Source: Leptodontidium sp. MPI-SDFR-AT-0119 (lineage: Eukaryota; Ascomycota; Leotiomycetes; Helotiales; Leptodontidiaceae). Taken from it: 64,000 bases of DNA. Position numbers and translations under genes: made by a program. Positions 1 through 11,686 of the stretch are shown one piece after another (position 1 is the stretch's first letter; each line of letters opens with the position of its first letter). The notes under the pieces are model-generated. The model was not told where the DNA came from, searched no databases, and worked only from the letters and a program-made list of their open reading frames with translations. The stretch spans positions 372,001 through 436,000 of the forward strand of contig JAHLEZ010000010.1 in NCBI GenBank assembly GCA_020726505.1, in the 5' to 3' direction.

Positions 1-244
1 ACCCCCCACTCGCAATTGATACAGCCGGGGTTGACAGCATGGGAAGTAGCTATAGCTATCATTGATCGTAACTCCGAAGGAAAATACCGACTTGGCCCCA
101 CTGTACTGGCCGTGAACCAAAGAGACGAGCAAAGCAGGGGGACAAAAAAATATCCCAGATACCCAATCCGTCCCAAACCCCACAAAATCGTATTGATGCT
201 GATATCAAAACCACGCCAAAATTATCAGATATCCAAGCCGAACC

Positions 245-1139
245 TCAAATTTCATGATGCACCTGTCTCAAATGCCGGATGAGATGATCCTTCCTCACAA
301 ATCCATTCCGTCCGGACTTGTTACGGTGTGGGAAGTGGCAAGCGTGAGGATTCACGCTCAAGCGTGTTCGTTTGTGGCGGCGAAGCTCGTGGATACGTTT
401 GTATGTGTGAGAGCATCCTGTGATATCGCAGATGAATGGATGGTATCTGGAGATATTGTAAGTGGAATGAATACTAGTAGAGATAAATGCGAGCAAGGAT
501 TCGAGACTTACGTTGGCGATCTTAGCTGACTATTTATGCGATGCTTCAGAGACGCCTTTGAAATTGAAGTCTCCGTGGTCGCACTTGATGAAAACTCAGT
601 TGAAACGGAAGTATCTCGAAGCATTAGAGAGTGATCTTTGTCGCCCGAGAGGACACCATGTGTTGCCACGGAGGTTGGATCGTGTGTGAGATGACTGGCA
701 ACCACAAGGATAGCTGTGAGTAAAACAGTTGAACAATGGGAATGGCACTCACCTCGCGAGGTTGGAGTCAAATGACCACAGATCGATCTCTGGATTATTG
801 TCCAGCAGTTAGTACCCATAAGCAAACTTCGTGCGGAAGCTCACAGTTGAACTCCACGTCATGGTTCAAGTCAAAGATATCGAAGGAGTCCCCGAGCTGG
901 GTTGCATCAACATAATCAAGACTGGTTGCCGGTACTTTCGTGCCAACATGTATCTGAAGAAATGGAAGTTGCTGGTAGTTGTGATTCATGGATTCAGTTC
1001 CATTTCCAAAGCCCCCTTGAATACTCGGGAACTTCGGTTGTCCAACACTCAAGTCTTCCCTCATCTGCATCCCACCTCCCACAAATCCTCCCATTCCTTC
1101 GATATTTCTCGAGGAGACATTCTTGCTGTTCGTAGCCAT
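245..1139 (-). CDS. C2H2-type zinc-finger protein with degenerate fingers
   Basis: Three exons fit: 1139-845, 713-512 and 446-245, giving 232 residues in an unbroken frame. Donors are GTGAGC and GTAAGT; acceptors are CACAG and CTCCAG. The start is the ATG at 1139; an in-frame ATG at 1172 is the alternative. The last exon encodes two C-terminal fingers of the type found in the neighbour at 3501-5184 (YKRxxELxRH, then F-RKDHLxxHLxxVH). In finger 1 the last His is Arg (CGC). In finger 2 the second Cys is Arg (CGT). The N-terminal part is low-complexity with no known domain. The family role would be nuclear DNA binding, but the missing ligands make folding of both fingers doubtful. It may be a diverging paralogue or a decaying gene. 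Intron 1 (714-844) contains an internal TACTAAC followed by CCAG, so a different splice form is possible. Confidence 0.6.
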
Positions 1140-3500
1140 CGTCTCAATAGAGAGAGCGACATTCCTACTCACAGCATTTGTGCAGGTAATGGGTCTAAAG
1201 AGCAGTGCTCTCTGAATCGTACAGAGTAAAGGGTCAAGGCATCAGAATCGAGGAGTGAATTTGGGCAACCGAGCCCCAGTATCATGTAAGCACTGGTCTT
1301 TGGCAAGAAAGCTATAATTCAGTCATACTAGTTAGTTCCAAAACTACAGGAGCGCAATAGCTAAACGGCTATATAGTGGTGTTCTGTATAGTTAGCATGA
1401 TACCAGTGAGACCATGAAAAGATCCAGGATAATTTCCAACTAGGCCTGTAAACGATTCAAACGAGCCAGTCTCCGATTGTTGCACAGTAGGTATACTCCA
1501 AGTTACAATCAATATCCAGCATGAAATCTATGTTGGAATGTGGTAAGACTCCGTGATAAAGCTAGGCCATCCCGTATTGTTTCCGCTGTTTTGCATCCAG
1601 AGGTCCTTCCTTAGCACTGTCTTTGCTGATAGCTACCGTGGACCCCAGCCAAAGTGGTCAGTTAAACCCAGTAAAGACTTCCACATGGATCAGCACCGAG
1701 GATGCCTCTAAAATCTCAAAGCCAGATTAAAGAATGCTTCCGTCCTTGGTCCAGGCGTCGGTGGGCCACCGCGGCAAAAATGAAGACTATCACGGGATGT
1801 GAAAAAGTAATCCTGTTCAAGCCATTATTTCCATGGCGCGGAAATGTATTAGCTGAACCTGCCAAGCCATGTTTTGTTTGGGTCCTGTGGGAGTCCTGTG
1901 GGAGTTCCTGTCTCATAAAAGAAATCGGGAGCCAGATCCAGTCACGAAGAACTCCAGTACGAGGGCAATTAAAAAGCGAAAAGCTTCCCAGAGGGGAATC
2001 AGGTTCAAACTCAATCACCGCATACTCATCCTTAATGTCTGATGTCTCAATCCTATCCTAGAATCAGTGTTTCAATCGGAAGTCAGCATCACCCAATGGA
2101 GCTTTGAAGGACTACTCACGAGAAAAGGCTGTTACAAAGCGACAGCACTCGGTGTCGTGTCGTGCTGTCCGCTTTGCAAGATTCCGTGTCGACGCCACCT
2201 TCAGATAGTCGAGGCTGCTAGATAGTTAGCGCACGTACAACAGTTGAAACATAAGTTCAAGAGAGGAAATTCAGTTGGGGCAGGAAAGGCACCTCTACTA
2301 GTTGTCGTACGGACCTCGAGCTCATCCCACAGACTTGGTCGTTGCGAGTGAACGCCGGCGACGTTTCCACAGGGGCAAAATTAGGACCTGTTTGTTCCTC
2401 ACGGTCGTCCCAGACTTTTCAAGTCTGTGAAAGTATGAAGAGCAGAAAAGTGAGTGTCGTGCCGGCTGATCCAACTTTATCAGACTCGACGACTCAAACT
2501 CACCCTAACCCATCCCGCCCTTCGGGCCACACCAGAGCTCCCCGCCTTCTGAGTCTGTTGCCTTCTCATAGTCCCAACTAGCACTTCATGCAAGCCACAC
2601 AGCTCTCCAGCTGGCTGTTTCGCTAAGCGAGGGGGCTCCAGCCTTCGACATAGTGTGCTGGCAGACATTGTGGGCAGAGGGCGGCAGAGAGAGGAATGGG
2701 AGAGAGGGAGCCGCGTTTGAAGCATTTTTCGATTTACCTACTAGAGAGATGCGAAGATGTTTTATTAGGAGATTGGAAAGGATTGGGAAGCAACTGCTCT
2801 CGTTCGCCTGTTGAAGACTCTAACCGAAGCTCTTGATTCGGGTCACTTCAAAGCTAAACAACGAAAACCAATGACCGCGACATGCGAATAACCTACCATG
2901 ACAAAAAGATAGTAAACGTGTCAAAACTGGAGTGTAGGGTAAGCTTACCTTCTAGCGAAGATGTCCAAATACAGGCTTCCCGTCGTGTACTAAAGTTGAT
3001 CGCCAAAGCTCCTACAGGCTGCCCCTGTTTAATAACATTATCGAACTTACAATCTCGTTGTACCAACCTCCAAGCACGGCATTAGAGAACTGTTTAAGAG
3101 GATCACCTGTATGTATGATGGAAGGATAAAATTGCGTAGCGAAAATGATCGGACCCGTGGTTGTGAAGAACGTATATGGTTTACAAGTCCAGTAAATATG
3201 GAATGATCAAGTACACCACCTAGACCCCTTTTGATCCCGTAGACCTCTGAGACGAAGAGATATAAACGGAAACTCTAAACCCAAAAAGGAAAAATTGAAA
3301 AGAAACGAATAGAAGTCAGACAAAAACCCTACATGAAATTCCCATCAAGGACCACCGACGAAAGAAACAAGACACCTTTATTAAATCCCGGAAACTCTGA
3401 ATCTTTTTCAACTTCGCACTTTCAACAGCAACAAAACTTAACGACAACCATTAAACCAAAGGGATATTGACCACCTCTTCTCCTCCAGATACCTTGCTCT
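1140..3500. other. Intergenic region between the two C2H2 genes
   Basis: About 2.4 kb with only short ORFs that lack family motifs or sensible splice structure. It should hold the upstream region of the 245-1139 gene and the 3' flank of the 3501-5184 gene. Nothing else is recognised apart from one copy of an 18-bp repeat at 2516-2533. Confidence 0.5.
2516..2533. repeat. Copy 1 of an 18-bp exact repeat
   Basis: CGCCCTTCGGGCCACACC occurs here and at 5866-5883. Its core GCCCTTCGGGC is a short hairpin. Function unknown. Confidence 0.5.
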
Positions 3501-5184
3501 TCAAGCATTAACACCATGCACTAGCTTCAAGTGCTGCTTCAGATGATCCTTCCTCGCAAATCCCTTCCCATTTCCATTCCTCTGACATCCGGCAAAGCGA
3601 CATTCATGAACACGGACATTCGTGTGGACGTGCTGGTGTCGGATGAGTTCGAACTGGCGCTTGTACGAGCGCGTGCAATTCGCCGTTGGACAGTGGTAGC
3701 GGGGTCCTTGGGTTCTGGGGGTGTTAGTTTGTGGGTATTTTTTCAGATGGGTGGGGACAAACGATGGAATACTCTGGGGCTGGTTTCTGGATCGTGACTT
3801 TGATTTCGTGGGTGGGTTGAGTGGTTTGTCTTTACTTGGTGGAGAGAGTAAGTGATTCCTGTGAAGTGTTAGGGGAGCGGGCTAGCAACTAGGATAGGGG
3901 TTAGGTACGACGTTGGCTGCATCATTATATTGATTTCGCTCTCGTGACAAAACTCAGCTGCTACAGCGGTCGTACTGCTGCTGCTAATGCTGTGTCAATT
4001 CTGCACAATGTAAATTGACTGTTGGCCCTCACCCTTGAAAGTCAAGCATATCGAGTTCCATATGTTGCGAGTGGAATCCCTGAGCTGGTAGTGGTGAGCT
4101 GCGGAATTCAATCAGTCCTTGAGCCTGGATCAAAGGGTGTAGGAGGCGGGCTTACATTCCAGACTTGGATATGGAATTCATGCCCGTATCGAAGCCAGGA
4201 AGGTCGCCTTTAAACATAAACAAGGCATCATCAAAAATGCTGTCGTCGAAAGGCTGAAAGTTGAAATTGTCTGCTTGAATTTGCAAAGAGAATGCGGAAT
4301 CGCTTCTTGGGAGAGCCGTCTGGGTATCGTAAGATGCGTTGCTGCTTGTTGTTGGAGAAAAGCTGGAATACTCCATCTTCTCCCACTCCATATCCTCAAC
4401 GGCGCTCTTCTGCTCCCCGAAGCCAACTCCATAGTTTGCATCGATTGTAGCTTGGTCAGCAATTGGAAACCATAGCCCACAGAGTTCATCAGGCATATCA
4501 TCGCGGAGACCTGTCCCAGCAACGACTGCCCCTATATTTCCTCCAACCTTGTCCACATCAGAACCCTCATCATTCCAAGCCATGTCTCTATCTATGTCTG
4601 TAAAGAACGTGGCGTGTGTGATAGGACTGAGCGTCGATCCAACAATCGAACGAGGGAATGGGTATAAGACATGAGTCGCGAGGAGTAGGGCAGCGAGGCC
4701 CTGCTCTCGTAAGCGTTTCGTTCTCTACATGGGAGGAACCTACCTCTATCGATTCCACGAAACCTAGAATTTAGTTCGGGGAGAAATTTGGATAGCAATA
4801 GTCAAGAAAAGACATCTGTACTTGGCCTTCAGGTCCAACTGGCCAATGAGATTTGACATATGAGATGGAGTTGAAGGAGAGGATGAAATATTTAGTTTTC
4901 CACAGAAGTCAATGGGCAAAGTTCTGTCGACGGGTTGGTTTTAATGGAAACCTCGCTGCCTTATACTGGCTCACGCTCGATGTCTTATACCCTATTCTGT
5001 GATTACTGGTTAGGTTCTGGTATTAGCGGTGCCCAAGAGTTAGGAAGAATCAGTGGAGTTGAAATAGTGAGACATACCGAATTGGCTGGCTGCAGAAAGG
5101 ACAGCAGGCCTGATCCAGTGCCGGAATGGTGGAGGTAGGGGGGGGAGGGAAGCTGAAAGTGGAGTTTGTATCGAAACTGGCCAT
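3501..5184 (-). CDS. C2H2-type zinc-finger protein, two C-terminal fingers
   Basis: Five exons fit in phase: 5184-5078, 4763-4744 (a 20-nt microexon), 4597-4156, 4098-4033 and 3786-3501, giving 306 residues. Introns have GTATGT, GTAGGT, GTAAGC and GTGAGG donors and AG acceptors. The N-terminus has an isolated CPFC pair around residues 20-25; the middle is acidic and Phe-rich, as in activation regions. Finger 1 is C-x4-C-x12-H-x3-H (about residues 244-266). Finger 2 (274-302) has a long loop and ends in FARKDHLKQHLKLVH. All eight ligands are present. Two-finger proteins of this type are common, mostly uncharacterised presumed DNA-binding regulators in Pezizomycotina. It is a tandem paralogue of the 245-1139 gene. 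The microexon and the 314-bp first intron are the least certain parts. Confidence 0.7.
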
Positions 5185-5865
5185 CCTGAATTGTACCTGG
5201 AGTTGGTATCCTGGTCTAATGTAGGCAATAGGATGGTGGTAAGTGATAGGTGGCCTGGCCTTCCAGTATTCCTTCCGGTTAGGTTGTCTGAGTTGATCTA
5301 GGCCGCTGCTGTGAAGTGCCTGGATAAATTCCAAGAGTCGAAAGATAGCGAGTGTTGGCAAATATGCAGGATCGTGATCGGAGAGGCGTGGGTATCGAAG
5401 AGCTAGAGTCAATTAAGTGTCGTGGAAAGTGGCCTCAGTTCCCCTGGAAAGAGCAGGACCAAATGTCGAAGACAGGGTTCAAACTCTCTTGGAGAAAGCT
5501 GAATGATCCGGAAATCCTAGAGGAAGACTGGATAACGTATGGGAGGGATCCAAAATGAACGTTTCAGGTGATGGCTGGTGGTCACTGAGAAAGTCCGGAA
5601 GGAACAGGAAACAGGGAATCCAACACCGGGGCAAGAAATACAGGTAAGAAGATAGCTTGATACCAAGCAAAGGGGGAAATGGTAGTCGTGATGGTTCTAG
5701 TCTGAATTATGTCTGTCGAAGAGATAAGTATCCGGGTAATCGAACGCTCGGAGGAGTCTGGATCTCCCCAAACATCGATGTGTTTTGTGAAAGTGGTGAT
5801 TTTCGAGAAGATCGTCCAAATTAATACATTCCCAGAGGAGAATAGGGCAATGAGAATTAACATAT

Positions 5866-5883
5866 CGCCCTTCGGGCCACACC
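5866..5883. repeat. Copy 2 of the 18-bp exact repeat
   Basis: Identical to 2516-2533 (CGCCCTTCGGGCCACACC), same orientation, 3.35 kb away. Confidence 0.5.
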
Positions 5884-8800
5884 TTTGTTGCCCTATGCAT
5901 GTTGTAGCCTGTGGCCAATTATCATGGGTGTTGCAAGCCACGAATTCCATGTGAGGCTGCACTGCAGCTACTTTGGGGACCGAGACAGCCTCATCACGGC
6001 GAACGGTTCCTTCCGGTACTTGAGTCGCAGATGTTGGGCGCAGATATGAGTTGTGTAGCGGTACCAGGCGCATGATTGTTGGGAAGGATGGGATGCACAA
6101 GTGGGGAGATGAAGGAAGGGCTTTTTGGAGAGGGTTGGGCAGATGTTTAGGGCTGTGGATGTGTTGATAGGGTCTGGCGAGCTCGCTTGATACCGGACTT
6201 TAGCGATCAAAGCTCAGAAATGCCCCTATCCCTCGCCCAATCTGAACTCAGCTGGGGATGCACTGCTGAATTCCACAAACGCAAGCCCATCCTTGATGTT
6301 CGGAACAGCAGCCCGATGAAGACAATCCAGAGGACTTCATCCCGTATGCCTCGTACACTCAATTCTCTACTCGAGAGGACGTCCAAACCTCGTCCACAAA
6401 AGACTAGCGAGCAAAGTGTGACCCGATAGAACTAAAGTTTCTTTGAGTCGTGGAGCTCGCTTGAAAAATACAAACAACGCCGTTAACTCCAGCAATGGAA
6501 ACAAGGGCCATCCATGGCTATTGCAAATAAGAATGAGCTAGCAAGAAAAGGGAAGAGAGAAAAATTCGACTCGCAAGCTCATCCAGAAACGCAGAGAAAC
6601 GCGCCAATGCGCTGCATGCTGACACTCCAACTTGGCGCGTCCATTTAGAAGAGTGCTCGAAGCGCCATGCACGAATCTACAAAGTGCCACCAACAAACAG
6701 CAGAGAGACTGTGCCACGCGGAACGGCTCGGTCGTAGGGCTTGATGTTGGTTTGTGCCTCGATCGTGGAGAAAAGCCGCCAACAGGAGTAAAAAATTTCT
6801 GATAGGGCAAAGTATGTCGTGTGTAGGATCCAATGGCAGCGCTGTTGGTGACGTCCTAGACGACGCCACGACCTCTGACCGGGGGAACCGGAATGTACTG
6901 TGACGGAAATTTCGAAAGGGTTTCTGCTTCTGTCCATGAGGTGCAGTGTTTGGTAAACGACGTGCTGCTGGAAGAATTGCGTGTGTACGTATGCACACGA
7001 GCTTTACGTCTCCCCTCGTTCGTGTTGTTTCCAAACCAGTTTCCGCATTCTTCCTTTCCGTAAACAGCAATATACGGTCTCCTGTGCCTGCCGCCTCTCG
7101 ATAGCTCAGCCTCATCGTTCATCTGACGGTGACTTCAAATACCACGGCCGGGCTGTGCTGTGCTGCAAAAATTGATTGGTAGGAGCCGAATCCTTACAGA
7201 ACCAGAAATAAGCGGGAGAGAACCGGTAGTCGAATGCCAAAAGGAGGTCTGACGAGGCATATTGTTTCCTGATTTTGGTGAGAAAATGGAACATTGCGAT
7301 GTACATGCAGAAACAAGATAATATGTGAGGGCTGCGATACTCGAGTGTGTGGGTGGACAAGGCTGGTAAGACGCTGAAACGAAGCATCTGCCGTTTCCAA
7401 AAGCTGTCGGCACTGCCGCTGCATCAACACAGGTGGCAATGATAGGAAGCAATTACGAGCCGATGTCAGATGCACAGTCCACCAGACCCAACCCAGACAG
7501 ACCCGTTGGAAACCTTCTGCACAGACGGGGGACATGGCCCCCAACCTTGGGATCGTGGAGATGGGCTGCACTACAAGGGGGGGTTTGGTCATCATCCAGG
7601 AACACCAATAGCTTGGGGAGAGCAAGAAAGTTCGCATCACGATCTTCTAGATCCGATTTGTTTGCTCGGGTGCAAAAGTAAGCGTCCTGCGGTCACAAAA
7701 GTAGATCTTATGGTCAGCTCCGGGAAATAGTAAGGCCAAGTTGATGATTGGGTATGCTAAAGAACTTTGCAAGCAGCACATTCAAAGACTAGTTCACCAA
7801 TCTTAGACGAGACTCCGTTGTCGATGAGCCTTGAGCACACCCTAGTAAAGTCAAATTCAAACCCCGGGCCCAAAACAGAATATTCTCCGCGAAGCCAAGC
7901 CAACATTTATAGCGCTAGTCTAATTGCAGGCTTACACCCACCCAGCTGGAGGGATGAGAAACGACCGAATGCGACGATATAGCCAGGTCATTATCCATGC
8001 AAGAGCAGAAGAGAAGAGTAGTGAATGGATGCGACGAATCAAGTCTATAGAACAGACATATAGATTACTCCTTCTGGTTGACAGAGTAGAGTAACTGGAA
8101 ACTGGTAGTGTGAAATACAACCAAACCAGCCAGCGAATAAATCGAAGGCGCTCTAACCGACAATTGTTCTTGTATCCGAGCGAGTCCAACTATGACCCAG
8201 GGCTCCACGCCCAGCAGAAGCGTGGAAGCATCGAACGACCGATGGAAGAAACGGACATACGGTACCGGACATTTACGGACGTAGGAGATATTCCCGGGCA
8301 ATGGATTTCACCGCACTGCCTTCCTCTTATGGCTTGCTTGATCCGCCAGATCAACAGGTCATGGAGATGCCCTGGACTTAGATGATCATGTAACAATTTT
8401 GTCAGCCTTGACATATTTGAAAACATCAATGCACTAGGAATGGTTCATCTCAAGTCAATTATGATTTGGGAGTTTATGCCATTGAACCCTGCCAACCCTG
8501 CTTGGAAATCAACCTCTCATGCTGCCTTTCCTTTCATGCTGGTGTTGATGCCGGCGGAACCGGCGTTTAGCGAAACCTCCGTCAGGACCTGTACGTACCG
8601 CCTTGACGGTTCGTTCTGTCTTGTAGATTAGGCGCATACATAGGCATCCAGAATCCGCCAGATGTCTGTCGACGATCAAAGGTTTCAAAGAAAGTTGGGA
8701 CTTGGGGCTTGGCAACCCCAGGTGGCGGCGGATAGATAGGCTAGATAGCCACGGAGTTCTTGCAGACAGAAGCTAACCAACCGTCGGTCAATTCTAAGCT

Positions 8801-9170
8801 CCCGTCGTCCAGCCTTGTGGAGGATAACTTTAGATTTTGAGCCCAAGATCCACATCATTTTCTTTTTCTCGAAGCTCAAAGTATATTTTGCAAGCAAGTG
8901 TTGGTTAGGCTCGCGAGGCGTGACCCAAAAGGAAGGATTTAGATTCCAAATAATTCTCAACCCGGGCCAGACATCGGACCAATCCGTCCTTGCCCTTGCC
9001 GAGAATTATCAAAACAAGCGCAGAAGACGCAGAACAAAGCTTCGAGAGCCCACACATCCACATCCATATCCACCCAGATTCCAGGGATACCCACAGCCAT
9101 GTCCGCACCCACATACATCCACGTCACATCCACAAACCAAGTCAACAAAAACCCACAAGAGCACACCATA

Positions 9171-9196
9171 TCATTCATACCATACCATACCATACC
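9171..9196. repeat. ATACC microsatellite
   Basis: Several tandem copies of ATACC/CATAC in a stretch also rich in CCACATCCA-like units (about 9055-9130). Confidence 0.8.
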
Positions 9197-9490
9197 GATA
9201 GGGGCACCGGCAAAAGTCAGCCGAAGCTTGGCATGGCCCCCATGCAGCCTTCTTTAAATCTTGCTGTGTTGCAAACGTCCGTCCCCTCTCCCTCCACTCA
9301 CCGAGGGTGTACAACAATGACCCATACTTACTACACGATCCCTCCTCCAATCCTTGACCCTGTGTGCTTTATTTTGATCATCCAGTACTCTACTTGTATC
9401 CATATCTACGGAGTACGGAGGTACAGTACATCCATATCCACATTCACATCCACAACTTGACCGTACCACAACTCCCCTCCTCTCACATCC

Positions 9491-9537
9491 CTCTCCTTCC
9501 CTTCCCTTCCCTTCCCTTTCATTCCCTTTCATTCCCT
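9491..9537. repeat. TTCCC tandem repeat
   Basis: Tandem TTCCC units, the last ones interrupted as TTTCATTCCC. Pyrimidine tract with no coding sequence. Confidence 0.8.
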
Positions 9538-11686
9538 GACCTTAACCTTGCATGCAAAAATCACTAACAGACGTGAGTGACGCGGGGACATGGGACAGCC
9601 ACCACTCACAAAGGTACATCATGCAAGCTATGGCTTCGGTTCTCGAAAGCCGCGCGGTTAAATAGCTCGTCTCGTCTCGTCTCATCCTTTACTTCCCAGG
9701 TCACTTCACGCCTACGAGACTAACCCATTCCGTAAGACGATGCACGGTGGGTAAGGATCCGGATCCTCAAAGCGTAATTGCACCACTCACAGCCTGAGCC
9801 TGCCCGGCTTCCCAGTCCAGTGACTCCAGTCAAGTCAAGCCTCTCCATCCGTGCGGGATTGTGATTCGATTTGGCAAAGCAACCTGCAGCCAGGGCAAGG
9901 AGTAACCATCACCTCCAGCCTCTTTCTGCACCCACCACCCACCGACTACTGCAACTGCAAGCCTCCCTCCCAAATCCCAACGGCCCAATCCCAGCAGCCG
10001 TTGGAGCAAAAGCAAGCCCCTGAATGCAGCCCAGCCAGATCATCCACGTACATACGGACTACCAAGTTCCAACTCAACTACCAACCAGCCAGACAGCCAG
10101 CCCAAGCCTACCGGTACCAACCACGAGTGCTTCCGTAGTAGTGTGGCCCACGACCAAGTTCATGGATGGAGGACACATCCACTACAGGACACGACTTCTG
10201 GACTTCTTGACAGTTAAGTGAAAAGGGACATGCGCCACCATCCCCAATCCCAGCATGTTGTACGTACAATCGTGCATACATGCTAGCATACAAGTAGCCA
10301 CTAGCACAGACATGTCATACGATACAGCACTAAGCCCTCACTCACCGATCTCTCGTTCCTGTCTTGGCCGCCGCAAATAAAAAAATAATGAATAATGCAA
10401 TATTCGGGCTGAGCGCCTCCACCCCCCGTGTTTGTTACTTGCCTGTTTGCTTTGCATGCAATTTCTGGAGATTTGGTTGTGCTTTGCCTACCCTGCCCTG
10501 CCTGCGTCCCTGCGTGTTGTTGATGTCGCTACATCCGGTTTGCCCCCCTTTTCCCAATGGGATCCGGAGGAACTATCGCCCTTTCTTACTCTTGTCTCGT
10601 CTCTCTCCCACTCTGCCCTCTCTCATTCTCTCTCTCTCCATTTTCTCACCGCAGCATTAGCGCATCAAATAGCCGCCGGGCGTGTTCTCCTCCACTCACT
10701 TCACTTCCTCACTCTATCACCAACTCCACATCTGATCCATTCTGCTCCAATCTGCTTTGTTATTAACTCCATTTCCGTTTCCGTCCCCGCTCCCGCTCTT
10801 CTCGTCTCGTCCGCCTCGTTTGTCCCTCGCACCAGTAGTCGCACAGGCGCACGCACGCGCATCGCATCCACCCACCATCCCACCACCCCTCCCTCCATCA
10901 TTCCAGGGGCTTGACTTCATATCACCTCAGACCTCTCTGCTCTCAGAGCGCGGAAGATTTGCTGCAGGCATTAGGAGCCACCCGCGAGAAGTCTGAGAAA
11001 TCTGGTTGGCCCGCTCGGGGAGCATGGATCCCACGAGGTTGTTCAGGTCAAAAGAATTCAAATCGCGCCAAGTCAAAGGTTTGAGATGGATAGACAAGCA
11101 TTGTGTTTTCATTGCAGGCTCCTAATTCGTCCAATTCCGTTCCTCTCTCCTCTCCTCCCGAACATCCCCACAGCTTGTGACTTCTCCTGCAGCGTTGTGA
11201 AATTGGCACTTCCATTCCGCTGGCTTGGATTGGCAATCTGATGTCCATGTCCGCCTTCCCAACCAGGACGGCCAGACAGACAGAAGACACCCACCCCCCT
11301 ATGTACACAAGCCAGCCCAGCCGAGACCACACGGGTATTCTAGTACGATGCGCATCAAAGCCAAATCAAACAAAACAAAATCCCAAAACATAGACAGTCC
11401 CTGTGAACGCCACCCCAAAAATATATGCTGGACCCTTGTATGTTTTTCATCCCAAACCCGTTTCCGTACCCCTCATTATTATGCTCGTGAAGAGCGCCGA
11501 AGCGGGATCACTCGATGTTCTTCCTCTCTCTCCGTGTGTAGCCAACAGCAGCCCCCCCTGAAATTTGAGTGGCGAGTCGTGTACTGGAAGGCACGCTCGC
11601 GTGAGTCGCAATTGTTTCCGACAACCCCTGTGAATTCATAGTTGTCGCATCGAATCATCATTAAATCCAAGATATCATCAAGTTCA

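Larger units (their letters stand above)
5185..11686. other. Gene-poor tract, 6.5 kb
   Basis: No ORF here shows a recognisable family or a convincing exon chain. The longest frames (5582-6100 minus and 6645-7115 minus) look like chance ORFs. From about 9,000 on, the sequence is rich in pyrimidine tracts and short tandem repeats. The right end is the 3' flank of the minus-strand C2H2 gene. Confidence 0.45.

Noticed and set aside
753..789. Extra 37-nt exon in the first C2H2 gene
   Set aside because: It has CCAG and GTGAGT borders and a TACTAAC upstream, but no donor upstream gives the required phase; splicing 845 directly to 713 keeps the frame.
5582..6100. 172-codon minus-strand ORF with several Cys
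   Set aside because: No family motif, no splice partners and no coding-like composition; ORFs of this length occur by chance in GC-normal non-coding tracts of this window.
6645..7115. 156-codon minus-strand ORF
   Set aside because: Basic, Arg/Ser-rich translation typical of chance frames; nothing recognisable and overlapping frames are equally open.
9055..9540. Repeats that might be a CRISPR-like array
   Set aside because: Units are 5-6 bp microsatellites without spacers, in a fungal nuclear context.
10432..10914. 160-codon plus-strand ORF rich in Ser, Pro and Leu
   Set aside because: Translation of a CT-rich tract; all three frames are open for long stretches.
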